DNA of 64,000 nucleotides from JADJGC01 sp964576925 (GTDB taxonomy: Bacteria > Zixibacteria > MSB-5A5 > CAIYYT01): positions 682,001-746,000 of the forward strand of contig CAZNWJ010000001.1 of NCBI GenBank assembly GCA_964576925.1, written 5' to 3'. The notes below the pieces were generated by a model. The model was not told the DNA's origin and did not search any database. It saw nothing but the letters and a program-made list of their open reading frames with translations. The position numbers and the translations under genes were made by a program. This document shows, in pieces, positions 1 through 8,858 of this stretch (its first letter is position 1; each line of letters begins with the position of its first letter).

Positions 1-255
1 GCTGTGATTGCCGATTCCATGGCTTCGTGGCGTTTGGATATTCCGTTGTACTTGCGCGAGTCGTCACCCCTCGCTGCGAGTTTAACTTTCGAGCAAATGG
101 GAATCGCATCTGCCAACATGCCGTTCAAAGTCTTGTTCGATTCGACGCAAACCGCCATCTACATGCGTGGATCCAACAACTCGCCAGGGAGTCAAGCAGA
201 TTTCGAGCGGGCGATGTGCAGACTCAGTGAGTTTGTTCACAAAGGTGTACTTTGA
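1..255 (+). CDS. C-terminal fragment of an unidentified protein (open at window start)
   Basis: A reading frame is open from the first base and stops at 253-255. The last ~84 residues include a mixed alpha/beta-looking stretch and end in FVHKGVL. I recognise no family. An internal GTG at position 4 exists, but no ribosome binding site can be judged because the upstream sequence is missing. It is most likely the 3' end of a plus-strand gene. A spurious frame cannot be excluded, since no motif supports it. Confidence 0.35.
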   Translation, partial: AVIADSMASWRLDIPLYLRESSPLAASLTFEQMGIASANMPFKVLFDSTQTAIYMRGSNNSPGSQADFERAMCRLSEFVHKGVL

Positions 256-325
256 AGCTTTTCACTAGTCGATCAAAGCTCTCCCGCTCTCACAGTTAGG
301 TCAGTAGCTTTCCGATCGATCAATA

Positions 326-1336
326 TCAGATCTTCTTCAGCGCTATCACCGTCATGTCGTCCGTTGCATCCAGTTTGCCGGCGAAAGAAATGACCTGCTC
401 GATGAGTCCGTTAACAAGCTGCTGCGGTTCCTGGCTGCGATGCGAAGATAGAAACGACATCAGCCGCTCCTCGGCAAACATCTCTCCTGTATCGTCCTCA
501 CACTCAACGACGCCGTCAGTGTATAGGATAAGTAGATCTCCCGAGCGAAGCGTGCATTCGCCTTCGCTGTAGTCAAACTGAGGATGAACTCCCAGAATGC
601 CCCCGGTGGACTCCAGTTCTTCAACCTTGCCATTCACGCGCACTATCAGAGGCGGACAATGACCGGCATTGGCGTAGACGAGCCGGACATCAGGTTGAGT
701 GCCGGCCGCAATCCCGAGGCAGACGAGCGAAACGAATTTGGTTATCGGGACATTGCGGCAAAGCCAGCTATTGAGCCGAGCGACCAGCTGTGCCGGCGAG
801 GAAATCTCCTCAGAGAGGATCCGGAGCGCGCCCTGGACATTGGACATCAACAACGCCGCCGGAATCCCCTTGCCCATCGCGTCGGCGATCACAATGCGCG
901 ACATTCCACTCTCCGTACGGCTGAGAAAGTCGTAGTAATCGCCGCCAACATAACGCGCCGCCAACGACCGAACAGCGATCTCGAAACCCTCGATGTGCGA
1001 CACTGATTGCGGCAACAACGCGCGATGGATTTTGCTGGCAAGGTACAGTTCTTGCTCCAGCTGCTCTTTTTCTTTCGCGCTGATGCACCCCAGGCAAACC
1101 TGCGTAACCGGCTGGATTTCCAGCCGATGGAGCTCAATCGGATCGTGGCATTCCCGGCAGAGTCCGTAGGCCCCCTCTTCGACCTTTTGCAGAGCCTCTA
1201 CGATCTGTCCTAACAACCGCCGAGCCTTTTGCAGCTCAGTCTCAGGCAACCCGCTTGCAGTCTCCAGCCAGCTGTTGATATTGTGTCTTCGTTCGATCAG
1301 CAGCTCGCGAAAGTGTACTAACTCAGCTTGCGTCAT
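326..1336 (-). CDS. DksA/TraR-type zinc finger fused to SpoIIE (PP2C) phosphatase
   Basis: 336 residues. The first ~70 are helical and lead into a four-cysteine finger (CRECHD ... CLGC, spacing CX2C-X17-CX2C) like the DksA/TraR zinc finger. From ~residue 95 a SpoIIE/RsbU-type phosphatase follows, with its metal-binding acidic motifs intact: GGDYYDF, IADAMGKG, YTDGVVE and DDMTVIAL. Known family role: dephosphorylation of a STAS anti-anti-sigma protein on Ser. The divergent neighbour at 1591 is such a STAS protein, so it is the obvious substrate (inference). The ATG has GGAGGG just upstream. The usual sensory domain of RsbU-type phosphatases is replaced by the zinc finger, which suggests redox, metal or RNA-polymerase-linked input. 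Confidence 0.85.
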   Translation of the reverse strand: MTQAELVHFRELLIERRHNINSWLETASGLPETELQKARRLLGQIVEALQKVEEGAYGLCRECHDPIELHRLEIQPVTQVCLGCISAKEKEQLEQELYLASKIHRALLPQSVSHIEGFEIAVRSLAARYVGGDYYDFLSRTESGMSRIVIADAMGKGIPAALLMSNVQGALRILSEEISSPAQLVARLNSWLCRNVPITKFVSLVCLGIAAGTQPDVRLVYANAGHCPPLIVRVNGKVEELESTGGILGVHPQFDYSEGECTLRSGDLLILYTDGVVECEDDTGEMFAEERLMSFLSSHRSQEPQQLVNGLIEQVISFAGKLDATDDMTVIALKKI

Positions 1337-1471
1337 CTACCCTCCCTGAGTGACATCTCACTTAATGCTACGGCCGTGCAAGTCTCAAAGCCATCACTTT
1401 CGTACCCTCAATGCGCCGGACACCGGCAACCAGGCACCGGCGGTGTGCGGGATACCCTGTTCCCAAATTCA

Positions 1472-1500
1472 TTGACACAAGTCCTCAAATTACTTAATCT
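1472..1500 (+). promoter_or_regulatory. Putative sigma-70 promoter for the STAS operon
   Basis: A consensus TTGACA at 1472-1477 is followed after 17 bases by TAATCT at 1495-1500. The predicted start (~1507) leaves a leader of ~85 nt before the STAS gene at 1591. The -10 match is only partial. Confidence 0.45.
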
Positions 1501-1590
1501 TACATGCTATTAGGGGTTTCTTGACCGTGCCGTACGGGTGCCCCTATGGGTCTATCTTGGAAGGCAAAATCTCTATTTGGAAAGGATAAT

Positions 1591-1929
1591 ATGAAGCTCA
1601 ACAGCCGCGAGCAGGACGGCGTGGTCGTCCTCGAACCCAAGGGCAAGATCATGGGTGGCCCTGATGCCACCGCTCTCAAGGAATCGATCCGCGACTATGT
1701 CAATGCTGACAAGAAGCGCGTCGTGATCGACTTGAAGGAAGTCGACTGGATGAATTCGACCGGCCTTGGAATCATGATTTCCTGCCTCAAGACGGTCAAG
1801 GAGTCGGGCGGCGAATTGCGCCTCTCCAATGTCACCGACAAGATCAAGTCGTTGCTGACGATCACCAAGCTGGTGACGGTTTTCGACACTTACGATTCCA
1901 CTGACGAAGCGATTTCGGCCTCCAAGTAA
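1591..1929 (+). CDS. STAS-domain anti-sigma factor antagonist
   Basis: 112 residues, a single STAS domain of SpoIIAA/RsbV type. The phosphorylatable Ser lies in the MNSTGLG loop (about residue 56). I start at ATG 1591 because an AAAGGA motif sits 5 nt upstream; the longer in-frame start at 1546 has no such site. In this family the unphosphorylated form binds the RsbW-like kinase and frees its bound partner. The kinase is encoded 23 nt downstream and two SpoIIE phosphatases flank the pair, so this is the switch component of a partner-switching module. Confidence 0.9.
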   Translation: MKLNSREQDGVVVLEPKGKIMGGPDATALKESIRDYVNADKKRVVIDLKEVDWMNSTGLGIMISCLKTVKESGGELRLSNVTDKIKSLLTITKLVTVFDTYDSTDEAISASK

Positions 1930-1952
1930 GCCGGCATTGGGCCCGAACGAGG

Positions 1953-2378
1953 ATGGAACGACCCGAAATCCATGAATCCAAGATTATCATTCCGTCCGAT
2001 CAAACCCTGATCGGCGAAGTTGATGATTTTGTCGAATCGCGATTGCGCGCCCGCAATGTTGATGATTCAATCATCGCCGACATTGCCATCTGCGCCACCG
2101 AAATCGTCAACAACGGCATTATCCACGGCAACAAGGACAATCGTGACAAAACCGTCACCCTGGAGATGATCTTCGGGGATGGCGAAGTCACTGTCACGAT
2201 TACCGATCAAGGGGATTTTTTCGATCCCGGTGCGGTTGAAAACCCGGTAGACGACAGAAACCTGATGCGAGAGGTCGGACGCGGGATTTTCATCGTCCGC
2301 AACCTGATGGATCGCGTTGAGATCAGTCCGGCGGATGGCGGTGGCACGATGGTGACTCTGGTGAAGAAGCTCACCTGA
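1953..2378 (+). CDS. RsbW/SpoIIAB-like serine kinase, anti-sigma type
   Basis: 141 residues, the GHKL ATPase fold of an anti-sigma serine kinase. The N box is EIVNNGIIHGN, G1 is TDQGDFFDP and G2 is GRGIFIV. It should phosphorylate the upstream STAS protein and sequester a sigma factor or other partner. No cognate sigma factor is in this window; rpoN at 58 kb belongs to a different class. The spacing to the membrane phosphatase at 2399 is 20 nt, so the three genes probably form one operon. Confidence 0.88.
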   Translation: MERPEIHESKIIIPSDQTLIGEVDDFVESRLRARNVDDSIIADIAICATEIVNNGIIHGNKDNRDKTVTLEMIFGDGEVTVTITDQGDFFDPGAVENPVDDRNLMREVGRGIFIVRNLMDRVEISPADGGGTMVTLVKKLT

Positions 2379-2398
2379 TCCCGTTCTCGGGAGGGGAA

Positions 2399-4618
2399 TT
2401 GAATCTGGAACTGGCTATCGGCGTCATTTATCTGGCGTGCGCAGCCCTGCTCTTCATAATCTCCGTACTTGTTTTTCGAGAGGACTCGCGAAAGCGGATC
2501 AATCGCGTGACCGCGATGATGTTCGCGTTCGCCGGTTTCGGACCCCTCTTTTACGGATTCGGCATTTTCATCGGCGACGCCGTTGCTTCACGTAGTCCGG
2601 TATATAATCTCGTTTACATTTGGGAGCTCTTCTTCCCCCAGCTCGTGTTCTTCGCCTTGGTATTTCCCAGCGAAGTCCGCTCGTACAAGCGCTTCCCGCG
2701 GCTAAAGTACATCATCTTCGTTCCTCACCTCTTCCATCTGGTCCTGACCACGGTCTTTGCCGATCCGGACAAACTCGTCAAGCTTGTCGATCCCAAGCGT
2801 TTCGGTACCATGGGGAAGGCGATCTTCGAACCGCTCGAACCGATCGCGATCGTGCTGGCGACATTCTTCTCGTGGCTGCTTGACTCGCATATCAAGCTCT
2901 TCTCGATCGTCAACTTCGTCTACGTGATCATCGCAGCCATCATCCTCTACTATGCCACCAAGCGGGTTACCACTGCACAACTGGTGACTCAGGTGCGGGT
3001 CGTTATCTCCGGCATCATTGCCGCGCTTACGATGTATGTCATCGCCTTCATTTTGCCCGCCATCGGAGTCATGGACCTGTCCCTGGCCTGGCAGAATGTC
3101 TTCACGCTGCTGGCCCTCATCATCGGCGGCGGCGCCATCGTCTGGGCGATCGTCAAGTATCGGTTTATGGATGTGCGCCTGATCGTTCGTCAGTCGTTGG
3201 TCTATACTCTTTCGTCTGCCCTGGTGGTCGGAGCCTACGTGCTTATGATCCGGCAATTTGAAGATGTCGTGAAATACTTCTTCGGATTCGACGTGCCCGG
3301 TTTGGACATCATCTTCATCATTGTGGCGCTCATATTGTTCCAGCCGGTCATGAGCCAGATCGATGAATTGATCCGCCGCTTCTTCATCCGTGACAAGTCG
3401 GATTTTCGCAATATCTCGCAGACGTTCAGCCGCAAGGTCGCTTCGGTTTTCAATCTCGACGAAGTTTTTACGCTGGCCCACGACGTCTTGAAAGACCAGT
3501 TACTAATCGAGCATGTCTTCATTTTTGTCCGCGACCACAAGGCGGGTGCTCTCAGTCCCGTTAAGACAGGCTTGGTGCTGGACTGCCCTGATCTGGATGT
3601 CGGCCCGACGCTGCAGCACGAACTCGCACGCCGCAGCGGTGTCAATAATATCGATGAACTTCTCGGCGCCTTTCGTGACTCGGAGTTTCTCCAGACCCTG
3701 GCCCAGCGTCGCGTACGTTTCATTGCCCCGCTGGTATCGGGAGAAGAACTCCTGGGTTGCCTCGCCATCTCGGATAAAGTCTCCGGCTACCGGCTGAATT
3801 ACGAGGACGTCACTACTATCTCGACAATGGCTGATCAACTCTCGTTGGCGATCAACACCTCGCGGCTTTATCGAGAATCGATCGAGAAGCAACGGCTGGA
3901 AGAAGAGATGAACTTTGCGCGCGCCATCCAGTTGGAATTGCTTCCCAAGACTTTTCCCGCCGGTGACACTTACCACTTCGCCGCTTTCTCCGATCCCTCA
4001 CTGGAGGTGGGGGGAGACTACTTCGACTTCATCCACACGAGCCGCGGTACCGTGATCGTTGTCATCGCGGATGCTTCCGGCAAAGGAATGCCTGCAGCGC
4101 TGTTGGTCAGCCAGATCCAGGCTGCCATTCGCACGGAGATAAAGCACAATACCCCGCTGCGACAGATGCTGATAAACGTCAATGAGTTGCTGCAACAAGA
4201 GGTGCTGGGCGACAAATTCGCGACCCTGTTCCTTGCCGAGTTTGATCCCGGCAATCGGACCCTTAGGTATTCAAATGCCGGCCACAATTATCCGATCATT
4301 ATCTCAGAAGACGCCTCTGAGACCGAGCTTGACCAGGGCGGCCTTCTGTTGGGTGCGTTCCATGGCGTCGACTATGAAGAAGGCGTCGTCCAGTTGAAGC
4401 CGACCGACATCCTCTTCATCTATACCGATGGACTTAATGAAGCGTATAACGGCGAAGACGAGCAGTACGGAGAGGATCGTGCCGTTGCCGTGATCAAGAA
4501 ACACCGGCATCTGCCGGCAGCGGAAATCCAGCAGTATATCATCGAAGATGTCCGCAATTTTACGGCGCCAAAGCCTTTGCAGGACGACATGACACTCATC
4601 CTTCTGAAGGTGCATTAA
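2399..4618 (+). CDS. Membrane sensor phosphatase: multi-TM + GAF + SpoIIE
   Basis: 739 residues. About nine hydrophobic segments fill residues 1-320 (for example near 3-24, 37-58, 147-185, 200-225 and 233-252). A GAF-like domain spans ~340-490, a short coiled linker (EKQRLEEEMNFARAI) follows, then a SpoIIE phosphatase to the end with GGDYFDF, IADASGKG, YTDGLNE and DDMTLILL. It begins at TTG 2399, preceded by GGGAGGGG. It is the likely membrane-input phosphatase for the STAS protein, parallel to RsbU/RsbP in Bacillus. The stimulus is unknown. Confidence 0.88.
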   Translation: MNLELAIGVIYLACAALLFIISVLVFREDSRKRINRVTAMMFAFAGFGPLFYGFGIFIGDAVASRSPVYNLVYIWELFFPQLVFFALVFPSEVRSYKRFPRLKYIIFVPHLFHLVLTTVFADPDKLVKLVDPKRFGTMGKAIFEPLEPIAIVLATFFSWLLDSHIKLFSIVNFVYVIIAAIILYYATKRVTTAQLVTQVRVVISGIIAALTMYVIAFILPAIGVMDLSLAWQNVFTLLALIIGGGAIVWAIVKYRFMDVRLIVRQSLVYTLSSALVVGAYVLMIRQFEDVVKYFFGFDVPGLDIIFIIVALILFQPVMSQIDELIRRFFIRDKSDFRNISQTFSRKVASVFNLDEVFTLAHDVLKDQLLIEHVFIFVRDHKAGALSPVKTGLVLDCPDLDVGPTLQHELARRSGVNNIDELLGAFRDSEFLQTLAQRRVRFIAPLVSGEELLGCLAISDKVSGYRLNYEDVTTISTMADQLSLAINTSRLYRESIEKQRLEEEMNFARAIQLELLPKTFPAGDTYHFAAFSDPSLEVGGDYFDFIHTSRGTVIVVIADASGKGMPAALLVSQIQAAIRTEIKHNTPLRQMLINVNELLQQEVLGDKFATLFLAEFDPGNRTLRYSNAGHNYPIIISEDASETELDQGGLLLGAFHGVDYEEGVVQLKPTDILFIYTDGLNEAYNGEDEQYGEDRAVAVIKKHRHLPAAEIQQYIIEDVRNFTAPKPLQDDMTLILLKVH

Positions 4619-4619
4619 C

Positions 4620-5150
4620 ATGCAGACCAAGGACCCGATTTCGAGTTTCCGCTTCTGCCCCAAGTGCAGCACCGAATTGGCGCTGGAGCCTTACAATCAC
4701 CGCCGCCGCCGCCTCTGTAAGAAATGTGGGTTTGTTGATTTTCACAATCCGGTGCCCGCTGCCGGCGCCATTGTTGTCCAGGATGGCAAACTCCTGCTGG
4801 TGGAACGGGCGGAGGATCCGTACAAGGGCGATTGGTGCATTCCTGCCGGCTACATGGAGTGGGATGAATCGCCACGGCGCTGCGCCGAACGGGAGTTGAA
4901 GGAGGAAACCGGCCTCGAGATCCGTGCCGGCGAGGTCTTCGAAGTCTATTCCGGAACCGATGACCCACGCACAAATGCCATCTTGATTCTGTATTTCTGC
5001 GAAGTAGTGGGAGGACAGGCTGCTGCGGGGGATGACGCTTCAGATCTGCGCTTTTGCTCACTATCGGAGATTCCGTCGAATATCGCTTTCGAGGCACACC
5101 GCCAGGCAATCGCCGATCTCCAGAGACGATTTCCGAACCTCTTGCGTTAA
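4620..5150 (+). CDS. Zinc-ribbon NUDIX hydrolase
   Basis: 176 residues. An N-terminal zinc ribbon (CPKC ... CKKC) is followed by a NUDIX fold whose box reads GYMEWDE ... RELKEETG, matching GX5EX7REUXEEXGU. The family hydrolyses nucleoside diphosphates linked to X (ADP-ribose, NADH-type or sugar nucleotides); substrate not predictable here. The start ATG lies 1 nt after the phosphatase stop codon, so it is translationally linked to the signalling operon. Confidence 0.88.
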   Translation: MQTKDPISSFRFCPKCSTELALEPYNHRRRRLCKKCGFVDFHNPVPAAGAIVVQDGKLLLVERAEDPYKGDWCIPAGYMEWDESPRRCAERELKEETGLEIRAGEVFEVYSGTDDPRTNAILILYFCEVVGGQAAAGDDASDLRFCSLSEIPSNIAFEAHRQAIADLQRRFPNLLR

Positions 5151-5177
5151 CAGGGACAAATCGCGAGTTTAGTCGCC

Positions 5178-6878
5178 ATGTCACGATCTTTCCTTGCTGC
5201 GCTCATGATTCTGCTCTGCAGCGGTTGTCTCAAGGCCGCTGGACAGCCACCGGTATTCATCGTTTTTGAGCGCGATCAGTGCTCGATCATCGTTGATACC
5301 GGCAGCACTGCTGTTGGCGTCGACTTTCGTTTTGAAGAAATCGAGAACGGCGACGCCAAAATTCTCCTGCGCGGACGGCCATTGATCTCGGGTGAAAGCT
5401 TGTTTGTCGCCGATCGCGCGGTCGGGTTGCGGCAGATGCGTATCGAAGAGGCCATCCAGATCGAGGGAAAGTACCGCGTCGTCTTGGTCGAGGCAGAGGA
5501 AACGACTTCCTCGCGTCGCAGTCGTGCGCCCGCCGATCGCTTCGCTGCCTTCGAACGTCTCACTATCGGTTCAGGCGAGTTCGTTCGCGGCAATGTCCTG
5601 TGTATTGGTGGGTTGATCGAGTCGAACGGTGAGATCAATGGCCAGGTCGTCGCGCTCTTCGGCGATATTGAATTGAAAGAGACGGCTACCTGCCATCGGG
5701 ACGTTTTTGCCATCGGCGGTCGCCTGGAACGCCATTCCAAGAGCCGGATCTATGGGGCCTTTCAATCTACTGAATCTTGGAAACGCAGTGATATCTTCCG
5801 TCGCCGCAAGAGGCTCTATGGGCACCGTCCGGTCGAGTGGATGAAACGTCTTTCTTATGATCGTGTCGATGGCCTTAGCCTAACCGGTGGTATTGCTTTC
5901 CAGTCGGAAGAGAATGCCATGCCGCGCTTCTTCGCTGAAGTCGGTTACGGCCTCAGTTCCGAAGAGTGGAAGTATCGCCTGGGTTTTGAGCACCGCCTGT
6001 TTGATTATCATCAACTGGTCTATGGCGGTGCTGTCCATCGTCTGACTCAAACGGCTGATGACTGGATGTGCGGGCAGGATGAGAATTCGGTCTATGCGCT
6101 GCTTTTCAAACAGGATTTCCGCGATTATTACCAGGGGGAAGGGGCCGAGCTGTTTGTGGAACAACAGGTTAACACGCGGCACCGTTTCCGTGTCAGCTAT
6201 ATTGTAGAAGAGCTGGATTCACTTCCGGCAAAGCCTCGGCTCTGGTCGCTGTTTGGACCGGCAAGCTTCCGTTCAAACTTCTCTTCAATTCCGGCCCCGG
6301 AACGTGCTGAATTGCTCAAAGCTTATGCCGGTAACGGAGCCGAGCTGAGTTTGCGTTATGAGTTCACCACGATTCCGGAACAGCTTCGTCCGCCCATCAG
6401 CGGCTGGTGGGCTCAGGTTGCCTTTCAGCATTCTTCCAAGTCGCTTGCTTCGGACTTTTCTTTCGATCGCTGGCGGCTGGAACTGCGTCGCTACCAGGAA
6501 TTAACGCGCTACCTGAGCGTAAACAGCCGGGCGATCTACGGCCGCGTTAGCGGTTCTCCGCCGTCGCACCGGCTCTTCTATCTCGGCGGAATTCGCACGC
6601 TCAGGGCACACGACCCGAAGGAGTTCTTTGGGCGGCACATGATGCTGCTCAATCTCGAGTATCTGATCAATCCTGAGGTCACCGTTCTCGATTTCGGCGT
6701 CCTGTTCGATATCGGGACAACCGCCGACCAGAGCGATATCCTCAGCCGGGGGCAGTGGCACGGAGATTTCGGCCTGGCGGCGATCGTTGGCGAATTTCTA
6801 AGGATCGAGCTTACCTTACCCTTCAATGGGTCTTCCGAAAAATTGCGTCCCAGCGTGCTCATCAGCCGGAGCTTCTAA
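5178..6878 (+). CDS. Omp85/BamA-like outer-membrane barrel with bactofilin-like N-terminal repeat
   Basis: 566 residues with a lipoprotein-type signal (LLCSGC, Cys near 16). Residues ~130-195 form short Gly/Val-rich turns (GEFVRGNVLCIGG, GEINGQVVALFGD) like polymer-forming/bactofilin beta-helix repeats. The C-terminal ~360 residues look like a surface-antigen (D15) barrel with LGGIRTLRAHD and a terminal Phe (ISRSF). No POTRA domain is evident, so a role in BAM-type assembly is doubtful. No clear Shine-Dalgarno precedes ATG 5178. Confidence 0.7.
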   Translation: MSRSFLAALMILLCSGCLKAAGQPPVFIVFERDQCSIIVDTGSTAVGVDFRFEEIENGDAKILLRGRPLISGESLFVADRAVGLRQMRIEEAIQIEGKYRVVLVEAEETTSSRRSRAPADRFAAFERLTIGSGEFVRGNVLCIGGLIESNGEINGQVVALFGDIELKETATCHRDVFAIGGRLERHSKSRIYGAFQSTESWKRSDIFRRRKRLYGHRPVEWMKRLSYDRVDGLSLTGGIAFQSEENAMPRFFAEVGYGLSSEEWKYRLGFEHRLFDYHQLVYGGAVHRLTQTADDWMCGQDENSVYALLFKQDFRDYYQGEGAELFVEQQVNTRHRFRVSYIVEELDSLPAKPRLWSLFGPASFRSNFSSIPAPERAELLKAYAGNGAELSLRYEFTTIPEQLRPPISGWWAQVAFQHSSKSLASDFSFDRWRLELRRYQELTRYLSVNSRAIYGRVSGSPPSHRLFYLGGIRTLRAHDPKEFFGRHMMLLNLEYLINPEVTVLDFGVLFDIGTTADQSDILSRGQWHGDFGLAAIVGEFLRIELTLPFNGSSEKLRPSVLISRSF

Positions 6879-7108
6879 ATCTCTGTCGCCGGCTTCAGGA
6901 CTTCGGCTCGCTCGCTGCCCTGCGTTTGGCTCCCGGGGTTTCAATTCGAAACAGCCCAGACTGTATCGAAACGCCATGTATCCTCGCATCTGAATGACCG
7001 TAAATGCTTTCCACGGGACGCCACCGGCTTAACTAATCGCTGATTCCGCCGATACCTAACATGAAGACATTGACTGGCAATGTGGCTGTAGTCTTTTGAG
7101 GGAAGCGT

Positions 7109-8845
7109 ATGCCGTTTAACAAGGACAGCAAGGGACTGGAGAGAACGGACAAGTTCATTCTTCCAGTAGACCGCGAATTCGGATCGCAAGATCCTCTGGA
7201 AAGTGCCGACGATTTGCTGTCGCGCGGCGCCAAGTCCATAGATCAGATTCTCAAGTCGCGGCCGAGCTTGGCAACCGAGAAATCGAACAGCGCAGAGATC
7301 GCCAACTACAAGACGCTTCTGGAGGTCGCCGTTGCCGTGAACAGTACGCTGGTGACCGATGACATTCTTCAAATCGTCATGAAGCGCGCGATCGAGTTAT
7401 TGAAAGCCGAACGCGGTTTCTTGATGCTACTCGACGACAACAATCAGCTGCAGTTCCGCACGGTTTACAACCTGTGCAAGGAAGAACTGATGCAGGAGGA
7501 CTTCAAGTACTCCGGAACCGTCGCCAATCGTGTCGCCAACAGCGGCGTTGCAGAATATACGTCCGATGCCCAAAATGACGAGCGTTTCTCCAAACAGGAG
7601 TCGATTCGCAGCCTCAATCTCCGCTCGATCGTCTGTGTCCCCCTCAAGATCCAGGACAAAGTCATTGGTGTTATCTATCTCGACAGCTCCAGCGAAGGCC
7701 GGCTGTTTTTTGAAAGTGACCTTTACCTGTTTGAGCTGTTCGCCACACAAGCCGCGATAGCGATCAACAACTCCCGGCTGTATGAACGAATCCTCCGGCT
7801 CAAGCGCTTTAACGAAAACATCGTCTCAAATACTCCCGTCGGCTTGGTTGTCGTCAATGGCACTTTTGAGATCTTGACGATGAACGCTTCTGCCGAGCGG
7901 ATTTTCGGTCAACAATCGAGCCCCAATGCCGGCTTGGACGCTCTGCTCGACAGCGCCAACATCGCCCGTTGGGAGCAGGCCATGAAGAACGTGCTTGAAT
8001 CGGGCACGCCCGAAAATCTCCCCCGGTGCTACCTGACGATTGGCGAGGAAGAAAAAGTCGTTTCGGCCAAATTTTCGCCGCTGGAAGATACCGACTCCAA
8101 TGGTCGCGGGTTGATCATCGCCATCGAAGACATTACCGAGAAGACCATTCTCGAAAACTACGTAACGATATCCGAGAAGCTGATTGCCAAAGGTGAAATG
8201 GCCGCGTCGATCGGACACGAATTGAACAATTTCCTGGCCATCATCTCCAACAACGCCGAACTGTTGCAGATTCGCCTCCAGAAAAACGAGATGGACAAGG
8301 CAGAACGCTCGGTGCAGGCGATTCTCGACAACATCGGAAAGATCAAGCGCTTCACCGACAACTTGATGGATCTTTCGAAGCTCGACCAGGAACTGGTCAG
8401 TTACAATCTCAATCATCTGATCGACGACCTGCTGTTCACTATCAAATCCCAGCAGCGCTTCAAGAAGGTTGGGTTTGTCGTGCGGATGAGCCCCGAGATT
8501 CCCGAGATCGAAATCGACGTCGGCCAGATTCAGCAGGTTTTTCTCAACCTGCTCTACAACGCCGCCGACGCGCTCGACGGCAGCGGCGGCAAGTCGGAGA
8601 TCGTCTTGACGACCCGGCGCGAAGGGGCCAGTGTGGTTGCTACCGTGCGCGATAGCGGTTGCGGGATTCCGCTCGAAAATCTCGAGAAGATCTTTGAGCC
8701 CCACTTCTCAACCAAGCAGCACGGCCATGGACTGGGCCTGTCAAACTGCAAGCGCATCGTCGAGAATCACGGCGGCCAGATCTCGGTTGTAAGCAAGCCG
8801 GGCGAATATACGGAGTTCAAGATAGTATTACCGATTAATCGGTGA
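7109..8845 (+). CDS. Cytoplasmic GAF-PAS sensor histidine kinase
   Basis: 578 residues without membrane segments. A GAF domain spans ~75-220 and a PAS domain ~230-340. The H box is SIGHELNNF near residue 370. The ATPase domain has its N box (LNLLYNAADAL), G1 (DSGCGIP) and G2 (GHGLGLSNC). GAGGGAAG precedes the ATG. No response regulator lies beside it. It sits 13 nt before a Ser/Thr kinase gene, so the two probably belong to one pathway. Confidence 0.9.
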   Translation: MPFNKDSKGLERTDKFILPVDREFGSQDPLESADDLLSRGAKSIDQILKSRPSLATEKSNSAEIANYKTLLEVAVAVNSTLVTDDILQIVMKRAIELLKAERGFLMLLDDNNQLQFRTVYNLCKEELMQEDFKYSGTVANRVANSGVAEYTSDAQNDERFSKQESIRSLNLRSIVCVPLKIQDKVIGVIYLDSSSEGRLFFESDLYLFELFATQAAIAINNSRLYERILRLKRFNENIVSNTPVGLVVVNGTFEILTMNASAERIFGQQSSPNAGLDALLDSANIARWEQAMKNVLESGTPENLPRCYLTIGEEEKVVSAKFSPLEDTDSNGRGLIIAIEDITEKTILENYVTISEKLIAKGEMAASIGHELNNFLAIISNNAELLQIRLQKNEMDKAERSVQAILDNIGKIKRFTDNLMDLSKLDQELVSYNLNHLIDDLLFTIKSQQRFKKVGFVVRMSPEIPEIEIDVGQIQQVFLNLLYNAADALDGSGGKSEIVLTTRREGASVVATVRDSGCGIPLENLEKIFEPHFSTKQHGHGLGLSNCKRIVENHGGQISVVSKPGEYTEFKIVLPINR

Positions 8846-8858
8846 CGCACGTTCGTTT

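Noticed and set aside
2702..3481. 259-codon minus-strand frame inside the membrane phosphatase gene
   Set aside because: It overlaps a gene with clear transmembrane and GAF structure, and its composition is strongly acidic and basic without a domain.
7064..7090. Sigma-54-like TGGCA...GGCTG upstream of the GAF-PAS kinase
   Set aside because: The GG-GC spacing is three bases too short for a -24/-12 promoter.
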